Positions 1-9,231 of a stretch of DNA of 59,099 nt are shown here, one piece after another. The stretch is from Pseudomonadota bacterium. Lineage in GTDB: Bacteria > Pseudomonadota > Gammaproteobacteria > Burkholderiales > Burkholderiaceae_C. The notes below the pieces were generated by a model, which saw only the letters and a list, made by a program, of their open reading frames with translations, made no database searches and was not told the origin of the DNA. Location of the stretch: NCBI GenBank assembly GCA_021815805.1, contig JAKAZQ010000015.1, forward strand, positions 1-59,099, given 5' to 3'. Position numbers and translations under genes: made by a program. The first letter of the stretch is position 1; each line of letters starts with the position of its first letter.

Positions 1-390
1 CCAGCCCAGGCCGCCGCGCTGCGCGCCCACGGCCGCGTGCACGTTGTGCACGCCATGCACCAGGGCCGCCTGCACCCCGCTGCGGCGTCGCGCCAGCAGG
101 CTCAGCATGGCCACGTCGCTGAACGCGGTCACGATATGGGTCGGCCGCCAGTCGACCAGCAGGCGCGCCAGGCTGGGCACGAATTCGCGCAGCGCGCCGC
201 TGCCCAGCGCATGCACGGGCATCAGCGACTGGGCCTCCGCGAGCAGGCCGCCGCTGGCGCGGCGCAACGCCAGCGCGCACTGCATGCCTTGCGCGATCAG
301 ACCGCGTGCCACATGCAGGGTCACCCGCTCCACGCCGCCGACGACCATGCGCGGCAGCACGAACAGCACGCGTGGCGGCGTCTCGCTCAT
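1..390 (-). CDS. Glycosyltransferase family 4, N-terminal part (runs off window)
   Basis: Only the first 130 codons are in the window; the C-terminus lies beyond base 1. The protein begins MSETPPRVLFVLPRMVVGG and continues with GVERVTLHVARGL, the usual first strand, glycine loop and helix of the GT-B N-terminal (acceptor) domain of GT4 enzymes. Residues around 85-115 (THIVTAFSDVAML, ALVHGVHNVHAA) fit the later strands of that domain. The ATG overlaps the stop of the upstream glycosyltransferase as ATGA, so it is probably translationally coupled and is the sixth visible gene of the glycan locus. Sugar and acceptor cannot be told. The family call is safe, the specificity is not. Confidence 0.75.
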   Translation of the reverse strand, partial: MSETPPRVLFVLPRMVVGGVERVTLHVARGLIAQGMQCALALRRASGGLLAEAQSLMPVHALGSGALREFVPSLARLLVDWRPTHIVTAFSDVAMLSLLARRRSGVQAALVHGVHNVHAAVGAQRGGLGW

Positions 391-1523
391 GCCGCCCGCC
401 CCGCGTCATGCGGCCGAGCCGTCCAGGCCAGCGCACCGGCCGTGGCGCGCGCGATCGAGGGCCAGTCCAGCTCCGTGGCCGGTGGCGCGAGCCGCGGCGC
501 GCGCAGCTGGGCTTCGATGCTGGCCGCCAGGTCGCGAGCATCGCCCGGATCGGCCAGCAGATCATCGAGCACGGCAGCCTGGGCCGGAAAATTGCTCACC
601 AGGTTGGGGGTCCGCGTGGCCGCGATCGGCCGCCCGCAGGCCAGATACTCGGCGATCTTGCACGACGACGCCATGTCCAGGTAGGGCGAGCTTCGATAGG
701 GCAGCGCCAGCACGTCGCAACACGCGATCGCATGCGCAACCCGCTGCGGCGCGAGGTTGCCCAGGTAGTCGATCCAGGGCTTGCGCAAGTCCAGCCCTTC
801 GCGCGCCGCCCCGGCCAGCAGCAGGCGCAGCGGCACCCCGCGCTGGCGCAGCAGTTCCACCGCGGCGATCAGGTCGTCGACGCCGCGCTGCGCATCCAGG
901 CTGCCGAAATAGCCGACGTAGATCGCCTGCGCGTCGAGCGAGAACTCGGTGCGGCAGGCCAGGCGGTCGAGGGGTCGGAATTGCCCGGGGTCGATGCCGT
1001 TGGGCACGATCACGCTGCGCCGTCCCGAGGGATCGCAGCTCGCCGCCAGCGCCCGGCTCGCGAACAGCAGACGGTCGGCACGGCCGAGCAGGAAGCGCCA
1101 GGGATCGAAGCCGGCGAACGAACGGTAGGCGCCGAACAGGTCGTAGCGATCGTAGACATCGAACACGAACCGCGCGCGCGCCAGGCGGGCCAGCGCCCAC
1201 CCGAGCAGGCCGATGTAGCAATCACCGCTGGCGACGACGGTCCCTGGCGCACTGCGCAGCAGCGTCAGCGCCTGCGCCAGCAGCCGCAGCAGCCCGGCCG
1301 GACGCCGCACCGGCGTGCTGGCGATTTCCAGCCGGCATTCGGCATCGCGCAGGGTTTCGGCCGCGCGGCCGTGGTAGTCGATCAGCCACAGGCGGGTGGC
1401 GATTCCCTGCGCGGCCCACGAGGCCGGCAGGTGATGGATGCGACCGTAGCGCTCGCGCAGGGCGTCGCGGTGGGTGTAGTGGCGCTTGCCGATGAACCAC
1501 ACCTCGCAGCGCTCGCGGCTCAT
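387..1523 (-). CDS. Glycosyltransferase family 4
   Basis: A 378-residue cytoplasmic GT-B enzyme, probably adding a sugar from a nucleotide donor to a lipid-linked glycan. Visible GT4 signs are the interdomain segment IVPNGIDPGQFRP, the start of the donor domain YVGYFGSLDAQRGVDDLI, and the donor-binding helix SSPYLDMASSCKIAEYLACG, which carries the spaced acidic residues of the family. The start is the ATG that overlaps the preceding gene's TGA by four bases (ATGA); longer readings run through that neighbour in another frame. Neighbours on both sides are glycosyltransferases. Substrate unknown. Confidence 0.85.
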   Translation of the reverse strand: MSRERCEVWFIGKRHYTHRDALRERYGRIHHLPASWAAQGIATRLWLIDYHGRAAETLRDAECRLEIASTPVRRPAGLLRLLAQALTLLRSAPGTVVASGDCYIGLLGWALARLARARFVFDVYDRYDLFGAYRSFAGFDPWRFLLGRADRLLFASRALAASCDPSGRRSVIVPNGIDPGQFRPLDRLACRTEFSLDAQAIYVGYFGSLDAQRGVDDLIAAVELLRQRGVPLRLLLAGAAREGLDLRKPWIDYLGNLAPQRVAHAIACCDVLALPYRSSPYLDMASSCKIAEYLACGRPIAATRTPNLVSNFPAQAAVLDDLLADPGDARDLAASIEAQLRAPRLAPPATELDWPSIARATAGALAWTARPHDAGRAA

Positions 1524-2689
1524 TGCGCAGCTCCGCGATCCGGCTGCGGGCCCTGCAGCGCAGCCCACACCTGGGAGCCGAAGCGTTCCCACGCGAAGCC
1601 CAGCGCGAAAGCGCGTACGCCAGCGGCGTCCGGGGGCGCGTCCAGGATGCGCACCACGGCGGCTGCAAAGCCTTGCGCATCGCCCGGCGGAACCAGCAGT
1701 CCGCTGACGCCGTGGGCGACCGCGTCGACCACCCCTCCGGTGGCGTAGGCGACCGTGGCCACGCCCTGCGCGGCGGCCTCGATGGCGACCATGCCGAAGC
1801 CCTCGGGATCGCCGGGAATCTGCCGCACCGGAAAGACATGCACGTCGGCTGCCGCGTAGGCGTCGGTGAGTTCCTCGCCGAAACGCCTGCCGAGCATCAT
1901 CAGGCAATGCCCGACGCCCGCGGCCTGCGCCGCCTGCTCGATGCTGGAGATGCTCTGTGCCTTGGCATGCAGGGCCGCCGCCGGCACATCCCCCACCACC
2001 ACCAGACGTACGCCGGGCCTGCTGCGAGCAATGCCCGGAAGCACCTCGGACACGAATTCGCGCAGGCCCTTGCGCTCCGACAACCGCCCCACCGAAAGCA
2101 GCACCGGAGCGTCGCCCAGGCCATGCTGCCGACGAAAGCGTTCGCGTGCGCCCGAGTCGGGCACGGCCACGTCGACACCGGGGTACACCACCGAAAGGCG
2201 TTGCGGCGGCACGCCGAGCGCGCGCGCGAGCTCGGCGCTGGCGTGGCTGTTGGCGATCACCGCGTCCATGCGGCGCAAGGCCGCGAACCACAGGGTTCTG
2301 TACAGCGGATGCGCCACGGCAAGATCCAGTCCGTGCACATAGGCGGCGCAGCGCGCGCCCGCAGCCCTGGCCGCCAGCCAGGCCAGCGGGGCCGTCAGGC
2401 CGCTTCCGGCCAGGACCCACTGCGGGCGCGCCTGGCGCGCCATACCCAGGCCCTTCGCCGACGCGAGCAACAGGAAACGCCACAGCGGCCGCAGCGGTAC
2501 CTCGGAGACCGCGGCCTGCGCCGGCGCCTCGCGGGCGCAGCCCTCGGGGCCGACAATGCCGAGCGGGGCACGCTGCGCGAGCTGCCGCGCCAGGTTCCAG
2601 TTCAGGCGCTCCATCCCCCCCCACAACGGCGGGAAATTGCGCGTCAGCAGCAACACCCCGGTACGGTGCGCAGCCCCGGTGCTAGCCAT
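1520..2689 (-). CDS. Glycosyltransferase family 4
   Basis: A 389-residue GT-B glycosyltransferase. The N-terminal domain opens with NFPPLWGGMERLNWNLARQL, a classic GT4 glycine loop. The donor domain shows VVYPGVDVAVPD, LSVGRLSERKGLREFV and the donor-site stretch VFPVRQIPGDPEGFGMVAIE, where the two glutamates flanking GFG are the expected EX7E-type residues. It overlaps the GT2 gene upstream by 8 bases and the next GT4 gene by 4, so it sits in an unbroken coupled operon. It probably extends an oligosaccharide on a polyprenyl carrier (an inference from context). Which sugar cannot be read from sequence. Confidence 0.87.
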   Translation of the reverse strand: MASTGAAHRTGVLLLTRNFPPLWGGMERLNWNLARQLAQRAPLGIVGPEGCAREAPAQAAVSEVPLRPLWRFLLLASAKGLGMARQARPQWVLAGSGLTAPLAWLAARAAGARCAAYVHGLDLAVAHPLYRTLWFAALRRMDAVIANSHASAELARALGVPPQRLSVVYPGVDVAVPDSGARERFRRQHGLGDAPVLLSVGRLSERKGLREFVSEVLPGIARSRPGVRLVVVGDVPAAALHAKAQSISSIEQAAQAAGVGHCLMMLGRRFGEELTDAYAAADVHVFPVRQIPGDPEGFGMVAIEAAAQGVATVAYATGGVVDAVAHGVSGLLVPPGDAQGFAAAVVRILDAPPDAAGVRAFALGFAWERFGSQVWAALQGPQPDRGAAQ

Positions 2690-3605
2690 CTCGCCGATAC
2701 GTGAGGTTGGTGATCTGCTCGGAAATCAGCCCGATGAGAAACACGATCACCCCGGCGCTGAGCAACAGCGCGCTCATGTTGGTGAAGCGCCCCGCGGTGG
2801 AGTAGGTCCAGGCGTACCAGCCCAGCCCCAGCATGCCGAATCCCAGCGAGACCGGAACGAAGAGCTTGAGGGGGGAATACAGGGTCGCGATCTTGAAAAT
2901 GATCAGCAGGAAGCGCAGGCCGTCGCGCAGCGGGCGGATATGGCTGGTGCCGATGCGCCGGGCCGCCCGGATCGGCACGTAGGCCACCGGGTAGGCGCTG
3001 CGGAAGAACGCCATGGTGCTGGTGGTCGGGTACGAGAAACCGTTGGGCAGCAGATGGATGAACTCCAGGAATCGCTCGGCGCGCGCGGCACGAAAGCCGC
3101 TGGTCAGGTCGAGCACCGGGTGACCGGTCATCCAGCTGGCCAGCCAGTTGTAGAACCGGTTGGCCAGCCCGCGCCCGGCGCTGGCCTGCGAGCCGTGGTC
3201 GCGCGCGCCCACGACCATGTCGTAGCCCTCGTCCATGCGCTGCAGCAGGCGGGGGATGTCGGCGGGGTCGTGCTGGCCGTCGGCGTCCATGAACACCAGC
3301 ACCTCCCCGCGGGCGGCGCGCGCCCCGGCCTTGATCGCCGCGCCATTGCCCATGCCGTAGGGCCGGCGCAGCACCTGCGCGCCGGCCTGCTCGGCCAGCA
3401 TGGCGGTGTCGTCGGTCGAGCCGTCGTCCACCACGATCACCTGGGCCTCGGGAATGCGCTCCCGCAGCCTGCGCACGGTGTCGCCCACCGCACCCTGCTC
3501 GTTGCGCGCCGGGAGGATCACCGACAGGCGCAAGGCGCGTGGCCCCGTAAGGCTGGTTGCGCCTGTCGCGACGGTCTGGGCCGCCACCTGCGCTGGCTGG
3601 TTCAT
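2682..3605 (-). CDS. Glycosyltransferase family 2, polyprenyl-phosphate type with C-terminal membrane helices
   Basis: A 307-residue GT2 enzyme resembling dolichol/undecaprenyl-phosphate sugar transferases. The GT-A domain starts at about residue 27 with LSVILPARNEQGAVGDTVRR, followed by IVVDDGSTDDT and the metal-binding DAD of VLVFMDADGQHDP. The C-terminus has two predicted membrane helices (around FVPVSLGFGMLGLGWYAW and MSALLLSAGVIVFLIGLIS). Such enzymes load a single sugar onto a lipid carrier at the inner membrane, which then serves as donor for GT-C enzymes. Two GT-C-like genes lie directly upstream, so this could be their donor supplier (inference). The ATG overlaps the upstream stop as ATGA. 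A longer in-frame reading reaching base 5621 is rejected because it shadows the upstream gene. Confidence 0.85.
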   Translation of the reverse strand: MNQPAQVAAQTVATGATSLTGPRALRLSVILPARNEQGAVGDTVRRLRERIPEAQVIVVDDGSTDDTAMLAEQAGAQVLRRPYGMGNGAAIKAGARAARGEVLVFMDADGQHDPADIPRLLQRMDEGYDMVVGARDHGSQASAGRGLANRFYNWLASWMTGHPVLDLTSGFRAARAERFLEFIHLLPNGFSYPTTSTMAFFRSAYPVAYVPIRAARRIGTSHIRPLRDGLRFLLIIFKIATLYSPLKLFVPVSLGFGMLGLGWYAWTYSTAGRFTNMSALLLSAGVIVFLIGLISEQITNLTYRRDG

Positions 3606-5689
3606 CGACTCTCCCCGTGAACGGAAGTCCGCGCCGCTGCCGGCGCACCCGCCGCAAGCGTACGACCGCCGGCCCCCGCCGGCACGGCCGCCGCATGCGC
3701 CGCCGCGATCTGGCGCCGCAGGATGCGGCGCATATGCAACTCGCTGTCGCGGTAGAAGCCTGCGTGGCGCAGCCAGCGCTGGTGCAGCGCCGCCATGTTC
3801 CAGCCCCGGATATGCGCCAGCGGCGCGGCGACCGCGTCGAGCAGGCGCAGGGCCAGTCGGGGATGGCCGGCGCTGCCGAGTTCGGCGGCGAGACGCAGAC
3901 GCACCCCGGGCTGCAGCCCCGGCAGGCGCAGCGCGCGCAGATCCAGTGCATAGGCCCTGGCCGCGTCGCCATGCGCCAGCAGGCTTTGCGCCTGCTGCGC
4001 CAGCAGGGAGCGCAGGACATCGGGTTGCGCGGCCTGCGGGCTGCGCAGCGCCTGCTGCAGCAGCAGAGCCTTGAAATCCGGCCCGAATACCGTACATTGG
4101 TGCAGCCCCTCGATCAGCCGCGAGACCTGGTACTGCACCACGTGGTTGCCCAGCGGGGCCTCGGCGGCGGCGCGCAGCAGCGCCCGGCGCAGCCCGCGCG
4201 GGGCGTGCCCCTGGCTGCAGGCCACCCCGGCGCGGTTGATCAGCAGCACCAGGCTGTGCGGGTGCTCGCGCAAGGCCGCGTCGAGCAGGCGCGCGGCCTC
4301 GGGCTGGTTGCCCGCCGCGGTCCAGAAATTGGCCAGGTAACTCTGCGCGCGCGGCGAATCGGGGTGTTCGCGTGCCCACACCAGCGCCTGCTGGAACGGC
4401 CGGCCCCACTCGGTGGCACGGCGCTCGGTCTGCAGCGCGAACAGCGCCAGCCAGGCCAGCGCCGCCACCTGCACCCAGCGCCGCGAAGGCCGGCACCACG
4501 ACGGCGGCGCGAGTTCGCCCTCGCGCGGCACGACCAGCCAGCCCAGCGGCCAGAACATCAGCATGGCCGGCAGATAGTTGCGGTGCTCGAACACCAGTTC
4601 CAACTGCAACCAGGTCGACTCCACCAGGTGGCCGGCGAAAAAGAACATCACCGCGCAACCCGCGGCCACCCATGCCGGGTGGCGCGCGCCGCGCGCCGCC
4701 CAGCCCGCCAGCGCCAGCAGCAGCAGGCCGAGCACCGCCGGCAGGGTGGTCCACGGATGCAGCCAACCGGTCGACACCACGACGTCGTCGTGGAACAGCC
4801 CGCCGTCGTGCGCCCGCGCGCTCCAGATGTCGCGCAGGTAGGTCCACACGATGCGGCTTTCGCTGAGCAGGCGCTGCCCCGCCGTGAAGGCACGGCCATC
4901 GTGCGCCCCCTGCCAGACCGCGGGCAGGTAGCGCATCAGGTAGCCCACCACCACCAGCGAGGGCAGCGCCAGGAAGCAGGCCTTCCACAGCGCGAAGGCA
5001 CGCTCGCCGGCGGCGCCGTCGCGACGCAGCACCCAGGCCTCGAGCAGCCAGGCGAGCAGCGGCAGCAGGGCCCCGTTTTCCTTGCTCAGCGTGGCCAGCA
5101 GCGTGCCCAGCACCATGGACACGCTCATCCAGGCGTAGGCGGCGCGCCGCCGCCCCAGGCGCAGCAGGCCGCGCCCGTGCACGTAGCCCCACAGCCCGGC
5201 CAGCACGAACAGCGCCGCCAGCATGGCCATGCGCTGCACCACGTACAGGGTCGTGCTGACCCAGAAGGGGTCGAGCAGCCACATCCCCGCCGCCAGCACC
5301 CCGATCCATGCCGCGCGGCGCGGCTCCTCCCCGAGGGCGCGGGTCAGGCCCGCCAGCAACCCGGCCAGCAACGCGCCACAGCCCAGGTGCAGGGCGATGT
5401 TGCCGAGCTTGAAGCCCAGCGGCGAGGCCGGCCAGTTGCGGGCATCGAGCAGAAAGCTCGCCAGCGCCAGCGGGCGCCCGGTGGGCCCGGCGAAACCCGA
5501 CGTGATGAAGGCCACCGCCTTCCACAGACTGTGGATGGGCCCGTAGTCTCCCAGGGGTTCGAGGTTGGAGTAGTCGTCGAACAGGAAAGGCCCGGTGCGT
5601 CCCGGCCAGTAGACCGCCCACGCGAGCACCAGCAAACCCAGCAACGCCAGCAGGGGCAGCCAGGCACGCAGCCGCGAGCGCCGGTTCAC
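3602..5689 (-). CDS. TMTC/GT-C-like membrane protein with TPR-like C-terminal domain (copy 2)
   Basis: A 695-residue polytopic membrane protein. A first helix at about residues 10-28 is followed by a periplasmic loop holding the acidic pair D38-D39 in GPFLFDDYSN, the position where GT-C enzymes keep their catalytic aspartates. About ten further hydrophobic stretches follow, then the motif EHRNYLP at residue 368, which recalls the ERxLYLPS motif of eukaryotic TMTC O-mannosyltransferases. The last 270 or so residues are helical and alanine-rich, with TPR-like units (for example EAARLLDAALREHPHS). The start is a GTG that overlaps the previous stop as GTGA. It is clearly paralogous to the gene upstream. 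Lipid-sugar-dependent glycosyltransferase is an inference; O-antigen-type polymerase or ligase is an alternative. Confidence 0.6.
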   Translation of the reverse strand: MNRRSRLRAWLPLLALLGLLVLAWAVYWPGRTGPFLFDDYSNLEPLGDYGPIHSLWKAVAFITSGFAGPTGRPLALASFLLDARNWPASPLGFKLGNIALHLGCGALLAGLLAGLTRALGEEPRRAAWIGVLAAGMWLLDPFWVSTTLYVVQRMAMLAALFVLAGLWGYVHGRGLLRLGRRRAAYAWMSVSMVLGTLLATLSKENGALLPLLAWLLEAWVLRRDGAAGERAFALWKACFLALPSLVVVGYLMRYLPAVWQGAHDGRAFTAGQRLLSESRIVWTYLRDIWSARAHDGGLFHDDVVVSTGWLHPWTTLPAVLGLLLLALAGWAARGARHPAWVAAGCAVMFFFAGHLVESTWLQLELVFEHRNYLPAMLMFWPLGWLVVPREGELAPPSWCRPSRRWVQVAALAWLALFALQTERRATEWGRPFQQALVWAREHPDSPRAQSYLANFWTAAGNQPEAARLLDAALREHPHSLVLLINRAGVACSQGHAPRGLRRALLRAAAEAPLGNHVVQYQVSRLIEGLHQCTVFGPDFKALLLQQALRSPQAAQPDVLRSLLAQQAQSLLAHGDAARAYALDLRALRLPGLQPGVRLRLAAELGSAGHPRLALRLLDAVAAPLAHIRGWNMAALHQRWLRHAGFYRDSELHMRRILRRQIAAAHAAAVPAGAGGRTLAAGAPAAARTSVHGESR

Positions 5690-7764
5690 GGCCGTGCTCC
5701 GGAGGCGTCCCGCGCCTGGCGCAGCTTGCGGCTCAGCGCGGCGCGGCTTGCACGGTGAAGACCGAACGGATCGAGCTCGGCCATGCGCTCCAGCCCCCTG
5801 GCCGCCTCGGGCCACTGCCCGCCGGCGATCTGCAATTGCACCAGGTTGGCCCAGTAGTGCAGCCCCGACGGATCCAGCGCCACCGCGCGCAGCATGTCCT
5901 GGTAGGCAGCGGGGTAATTGTGGGCCACATTGGCTTCGAAGTTCGCCCTCAGGGTGTGCAATTCGGCGCTACCCGGGTGCTCGCGCACGCCGGCGTCGAG
6001 CAACGCGGCCAGTTGCGCCCGGTCGGTGGCGGCGTAGTGGCAGATGCCGTCGGTGGCGCACTGCACCAGGCTGTAGAGGGAGCTGATGTTCTCCGCGCTC
6101 AGGCGCTGGCGCAGCAGGTCCCGGTTCAGTGCGGCCCACCATGCCGGATCCACCGGCAGCCCGAACTTGGCGTGCATGAACACCAGCGCCTGCAGCGGCT
6201 GCATGTCGGCTCCGGGCAGCCCGGCCGCCACCTGCATCTGGCGGGTGGCGAACTGGAACGAGGCGCTTTGCGGGCCGCCGGCCATCAGGTAGAGCACGCG
6301 GCCCAGGCCGTAGTTGGCGCGTGGCGACCGCGGATGCGTGGTGGCCTCGAAGTACGCCAGCCGGTAGGGGTTGCTCCAGATGCTGGCGCGCAGCAACGTG
6401 AAACCCGCATACAGGGCGACCAGGGCCGCGCACAGGGTGGCGGCCAGCACCGGCCAGCTGCCGCGTCGGCGCGGCGCCCACGCCCCCAGCAAGCCGAAGG
6501 CGGCCATCAGCACGCCCCAGCTCGGCAGGTAGTTGCGATGCTCGTAGACGAGTTCCAGCGGAACGATGGTGGACACCAGCGACTGGCCGACGAAGAACCA
6601 CAGGATCCCGAGGGACACCACCGGTGCGCGGCGCCGCAACGCCAGCCCGGCGAGCAGCAGCGCGAGCAGCAGCGCCCAGCAGGCCGCCGTGCTCCACGGG
6701 TGCAGCCACGACGTCGATACGCCGATGTCGTCGTGGTACAGGCTGAGTTGCTGCGGGGTGGGCAGCAGGATCCAGTGCAGGTAGTCGACCATCACGCGGC
6801 CTTCGGTCAGCAGACGCTGGCCGAGGGTGAAGTCGCGTTGCGCGTATGCGCCGTGCAGGATCCCCGGCAGCAGCCAGGCCAAACCCAGCAGCCCCGGAAG
6901 CAGCAGCAGCACGCCGTACACGCCCAGCAGCGAGCAGCGCAGCTGACGGTGTTCGACACTGCCCGGCCGGGCTGCGCAGTCGCCGCGCAGCACGACCCAT
7001 TCGAGCACCGCGGCGTAGGCCGGCAGCAACACCCCCGTCTCCTTGGCCAGCGCCGCCAGCGCCGTGCCGCCGGCCAGGCTGCCCCAGATCCAGAGCCACG
7101 CGGCTCGACGCGAGCCTCCGGTCTGCACCGCGCGTCGCAGGCGCATGCGCCCGTGCCAGTAGCCGAGCAGTCCCAGCAGCACGAGGCCGGCCGCCAGCGA
7201 TTCCTCGCGCTGCACCACGTACAGCACCGCGGTCACCTGGATCGGCGCCAGCAGCCAGGCCGCCGCCACCAGCAGCCCCAGCAGCGTCGGCGAAAGCACC
7301 CACGACGCGCCCGCACCGCGGCCGTGCTCGCGCTGGCGCTCGTCCACCCAGCGCAGCACACGCAGCGACAGCCCGGCCACGAGCAGGCCGTTGCCCAGGT
7401 GCAGCAGCAGGTTGAACACCTTCATCGGCTGCGGCGACATGCCCCAGTGGCGGATCTGCCACGCGAAGCTCAGCATCGACAGCGCCCGGCTCAGCGGACC
7501 GGCACGGCCGGCCCACACCGCCGCCCAGAAATGCGCCTTCAGCGCTTGCGGCGCGAAGGCCGGCTGCTGCACGATGTTGCTGAAATCGTCGAACACGAAG
7601 CCGCCGCGCAGGCCGGGGCGATAGACCAGCCAGCCGAGCAGCAGCAATAGCGCCAGCAGCGCGGGCACGCGCCATGCGGGCGACGACGGCGCGCCGCCGC
7701 GGCCGGGGCGCTGCGCGGCGGATCTGCTGGGCGTAGTGGGCATCGGATCCATCTGCGCCAGCAT
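5686..7764 (-). CDS. TMTC/GT-C-like membrane protein with TPR-like C-terminal domain (copy 1)
   Basis: A 692-residue paralogue of the next gene and the first gene of the glycan operon. The first membrane helix lies near residues 34-48; the following loop has D59-D60 in [11 protein letters not shown]. Shared landmarks with the second copy include VSTSWLHPW and [12 protein letters not shown] (E408). A helical region of roughly 240 residues closes the protein. Three in-frame ATGs are possible (7764, 7752, 7743); 7764 is chosen because AAGG lies just upstream. The gene is divergent from the acyl-CoA dehydrogenase, with about 150 bases between them. It probably uses lipid-linked sugar donors on the periplasmic side; the acceptor is unknown. 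Confidence 0.6.
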   Translation of the reverse strand: MLAQMDPMPTTPSRSAAQRPGRGGAPSSPAWRVPALLALLLLLGWLVYRPGLRGGFVFDDFSNIVQQPAFAPQALKAHFWAAVWAGRAGPLSRALSMLSFAWQIRHWGMSPQPMKVFNLLLHLGNGLLVAGLSLRVLRWVDERQREHGRGAGASWVLSPTLLGLLVAAAWLLAPIQVTAVLYVVQREESLAAGLVLLGLLGYWHGRMRLRRAVQTGGSRRAAWLWIWGSLAGGTALAALAKETGVLLPAYAAVLEWVVLRGDCAARPGSVEHRQLRCSLLGVYGVLLLLPGLLGLAWLLPGILHGAYAQRDFTLGQRLLTEGRVMVDYLHWILLPTPQQLSLYHDDIGVSTSWLHPWSTAACWALLLALLLAGLALRRRAPVVSLGILWFFVGQSLVSTIVPLELVYEHRNYLPSWGVLMAAFGLLGAWAPRRRGSWPVLAATLCAALVALYAGFTLLRASIWSNPYRLAYFEATTHPRSPRANYGLGRVLYLMAGGPQSASFQFATRQMQVAAGLPGADMQPLQALVFMHAKFGLPVDPAWWAALNRDLLRQRLSAENISSLYSLVQCATDGICHYAATDRAQLAALLDAGVREHPGSAELHTLRANFEANVAHNYPAAYQDMLRAVALDPSGLHYWANLVQLQIAGGQWPEAARGLERMAELDPFGLHRASRAALSRKLRQARDASGARP

Positions 7765-7915
7765 TGTGCCTTGTCGCCACGCGCCACCCGCGACGCAGCC
7801 ACGGCCATGCCGGGTGGCCCCCGGAGCGGCGTGGCGCGCTGGGTACACTCGACGCCATCCTGCGCGCGGCACGACGCGCTGCGGCGCTGCAACCATCCAC
7901 AAAAGGAGCGACAAG

Positions 7916-9094
7916 ATGCATCTTCCCGGACTGGACTTCCAGCTCGGCGCCGAGCTCGACGCCCTGCGCGACGCCGTGCGCGAGTTCGCGCAATCCGAGA
8001 TCGCACCGCGCGCGGCCGACATCGATCGCAGCGACACCTTCCCTGCCGATCTCTGGCGCAAGTTCGGCGAACTCGGCCTGCTCGGCGTGACGGTGCCGGA
8101 GGCCGACGGCGGCACCGGCCTCGGCTACCTGGCCCACATGGTGGCGATGGAGGAGATCTCCCGCGCCAGCGCCTCGGTCGGGCTGAGCTACGGCGCGCAT
8201 TCCAACCTGTGCGTGAACCAGATCCGCCGCCACGCCACGCCCGACCAGAAGCGTCGCTACCTGCCGGGGCTGGTCTCGGGCGAACAGGTCGGCGCACTGG
8301 CGATGAGCGAGCCGCAGGCCGGCTCCGACGTGGTGAGCATGAAGCTGCGCGCCGCGCGCAACGGCGACGCCTGGGTGCTCAACGGCAGCAAGATGTGGAT
8401 CACCAACGGGCCCGACGCCGACGTGCTGGTGGTCTACGCCAAGACCGACCCGGCGGCCGGCGCGCGCGGCATCACAGCGTTCCTGGTCGAGCGCGGCATG
8501 CCGGGCTTCTCGGTGGCGCAGAAGCTGGACAAGCTGGGCATGCGCGGCAGCCACACCGGCGAGCTGGTGTTCCAGGACTGCGCGGTGCCGGCGGCCAACG
8601 TGCTGGGCCAGGTCGGCGGCGGCGTGCAGGTGCTGATGAGCGGCCTGGACTACGAACGCGCGGTGCTCGCCGGCGGGCCGGTGGGCATCATGCAGGCGGT
8701 GCTCGACAACGTCGTGCCGTACGTGCACCAGCGCCGCCAGTTCGACCGGGCGATCGGCGAGTTCCAGCTCATCCAGGCCAAGCTGGCCGACATGTACACC
8801 ACGCTGCAGGCGGCGCGCAGCTTCCTGTACACGGTGGGCAAGAACCTGGACGCGCGGCCCGAGGGCGCATCGCGCGGACTGCGCAAGGACTGCGCCTCGG
8901 TGATCCTGTGGTGCGCCGAGAAGGCCACCTGGATGGCCGGCGAGGGCATCCAGGTGTTCGGCGGCAACGGCTACATCAACGACTACCCGCTGGGCCGGCT
9001 GTGGCGCGATGCCAAGCTCTACGAGATCGGCGCCGGCACCAGCGAGATCCGCCGCATGCTCATCGGGCGCGAGCTGTTCAACGACACGGTGTGA
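7916..9094 (+). CDS. liuA: Isovaleryl-CoA dehydrogenase
   Basis: A 392-residue FAD acyl-CoA dehydrogenase oxidising isovaleryl-CoA to 3-methylcrotonyl-CoA in leucine breakdown and passing electrons to ETF. The match to isovaleryl-CoA dehydrogenase rather than a general acyl-CoA dehydrogenase rests on [18 protein letters not shown], where Glu247 aligns with the catalytic base of that enzyme (in other family members the base is near the C-terminus). Other signatures are [30 protein letters not shown], and the closing [20 protein letters not shown] strong ribosome site (AAAAGGAG, 7901-7908) sets the start. The rest of the pathway (carboxylase, HMG-CoA lyase) lies downstream on the same strand, after an inserted pair of minus-strand genes. 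Confidence 0.9.
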   Translation: MHLPGLDFQLGAELDALRDAVREFAQSEIAPRAADIDRSDTFPADLWRKFGELGLLGVTVPEADGGTGLGYLAHMVAMEEISRASASVGLSYGAHSNLCVNQIRRHATPDQKRRYLPGLVSGEQVGALAMSEPQAGSDVVSMKLRAARNGDAWVLNGSKMWITNGPDADVLVVYAKTDPAAGARGITAFLVERGMPGFSVAQKLDKLGMRGSHTGELVFQDCAVPAANVLGQVGGGVQVLMSGLDYERAVLAGGPVGIMQAVLDNVVPYVHQRRQFDRAIGEFQLIQAKLADMYTTLQAARSFLYTVGKNLDARPEGASRGLRKDCASVILWCAEKATWMAGEGIQVFGGNGYINDYPLGRLWRDAKLYEIGAGTSEIRRMLIGRELFNDTV

Positions 9095-9120
9095 GGCCGG
9101 CGCCCGTACGCCGCGCCCAC

Positions 9121-9137
9121 GGCGGCTTCAAGCCGCC
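9121..9137. terminator. Candidate terminator hairpin between convergent genes
   Basis: A 7-bp perfect GC-rich stem (GGCGGCT / AGCCGCC) with a three-base loop lies 26 bases after the isovaleryl-CoA dehydrogenase stop. No T-run follows on either strand, so intrinsic termination is only possible, not shown. The loop contains the stop codon of the aminotransferase relic described next. Confidence 0.3.
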
Positions 9138-9172
9138 CGACGCAGCGCCGTCGTGTCGAAGCCGGCCTCCTG
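9128..9172 (-). pseudogene. Relic of an aminotransferase C-terminus
   Basis: Read on the minus strand, these bases encode QEAGFDTTALRRAA and a stop. That is nearly the end of the intact class V aminotransferase at 10061 (LEAAFDAVGLRQAA and stop), and the DNA from about 9124 to 9172 matches 10057 to 10105 at roughly 80%. Nothing upstream continues the match, and the preceding bases lead into the methyltransferase gene's 3' end. It looks like the diverged leftover of a tail duplication, leaving the methyltransferase gene bracketed by two copies. No function is expected. Confidence 0.6.
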
Positions 9173-9231
9173 ATCGCAGGGGCGCGGGCAACACGTATTG
9201 CGTGCAAGCCAAGGTACCGAACTCTCCCGGA

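Noticed and set aside
2682..5621. 979-residue minus-strand ORF as a fused membrane-protein/GT2 enzyme
   Set aside because: Only the last 307 residues are GT2-like; the earlier part is an out-of-frame reading of the TMTC-like gene, and an ATG at the ATGA overlap gives a normal GT2.
5969..8728. 919-residue minus-strand ORF
   Set aside because: It opposes the isovaleryl-CoA dehydrogenase and shadows the first TMTC-like gene in another frame; composition is shadow-like.
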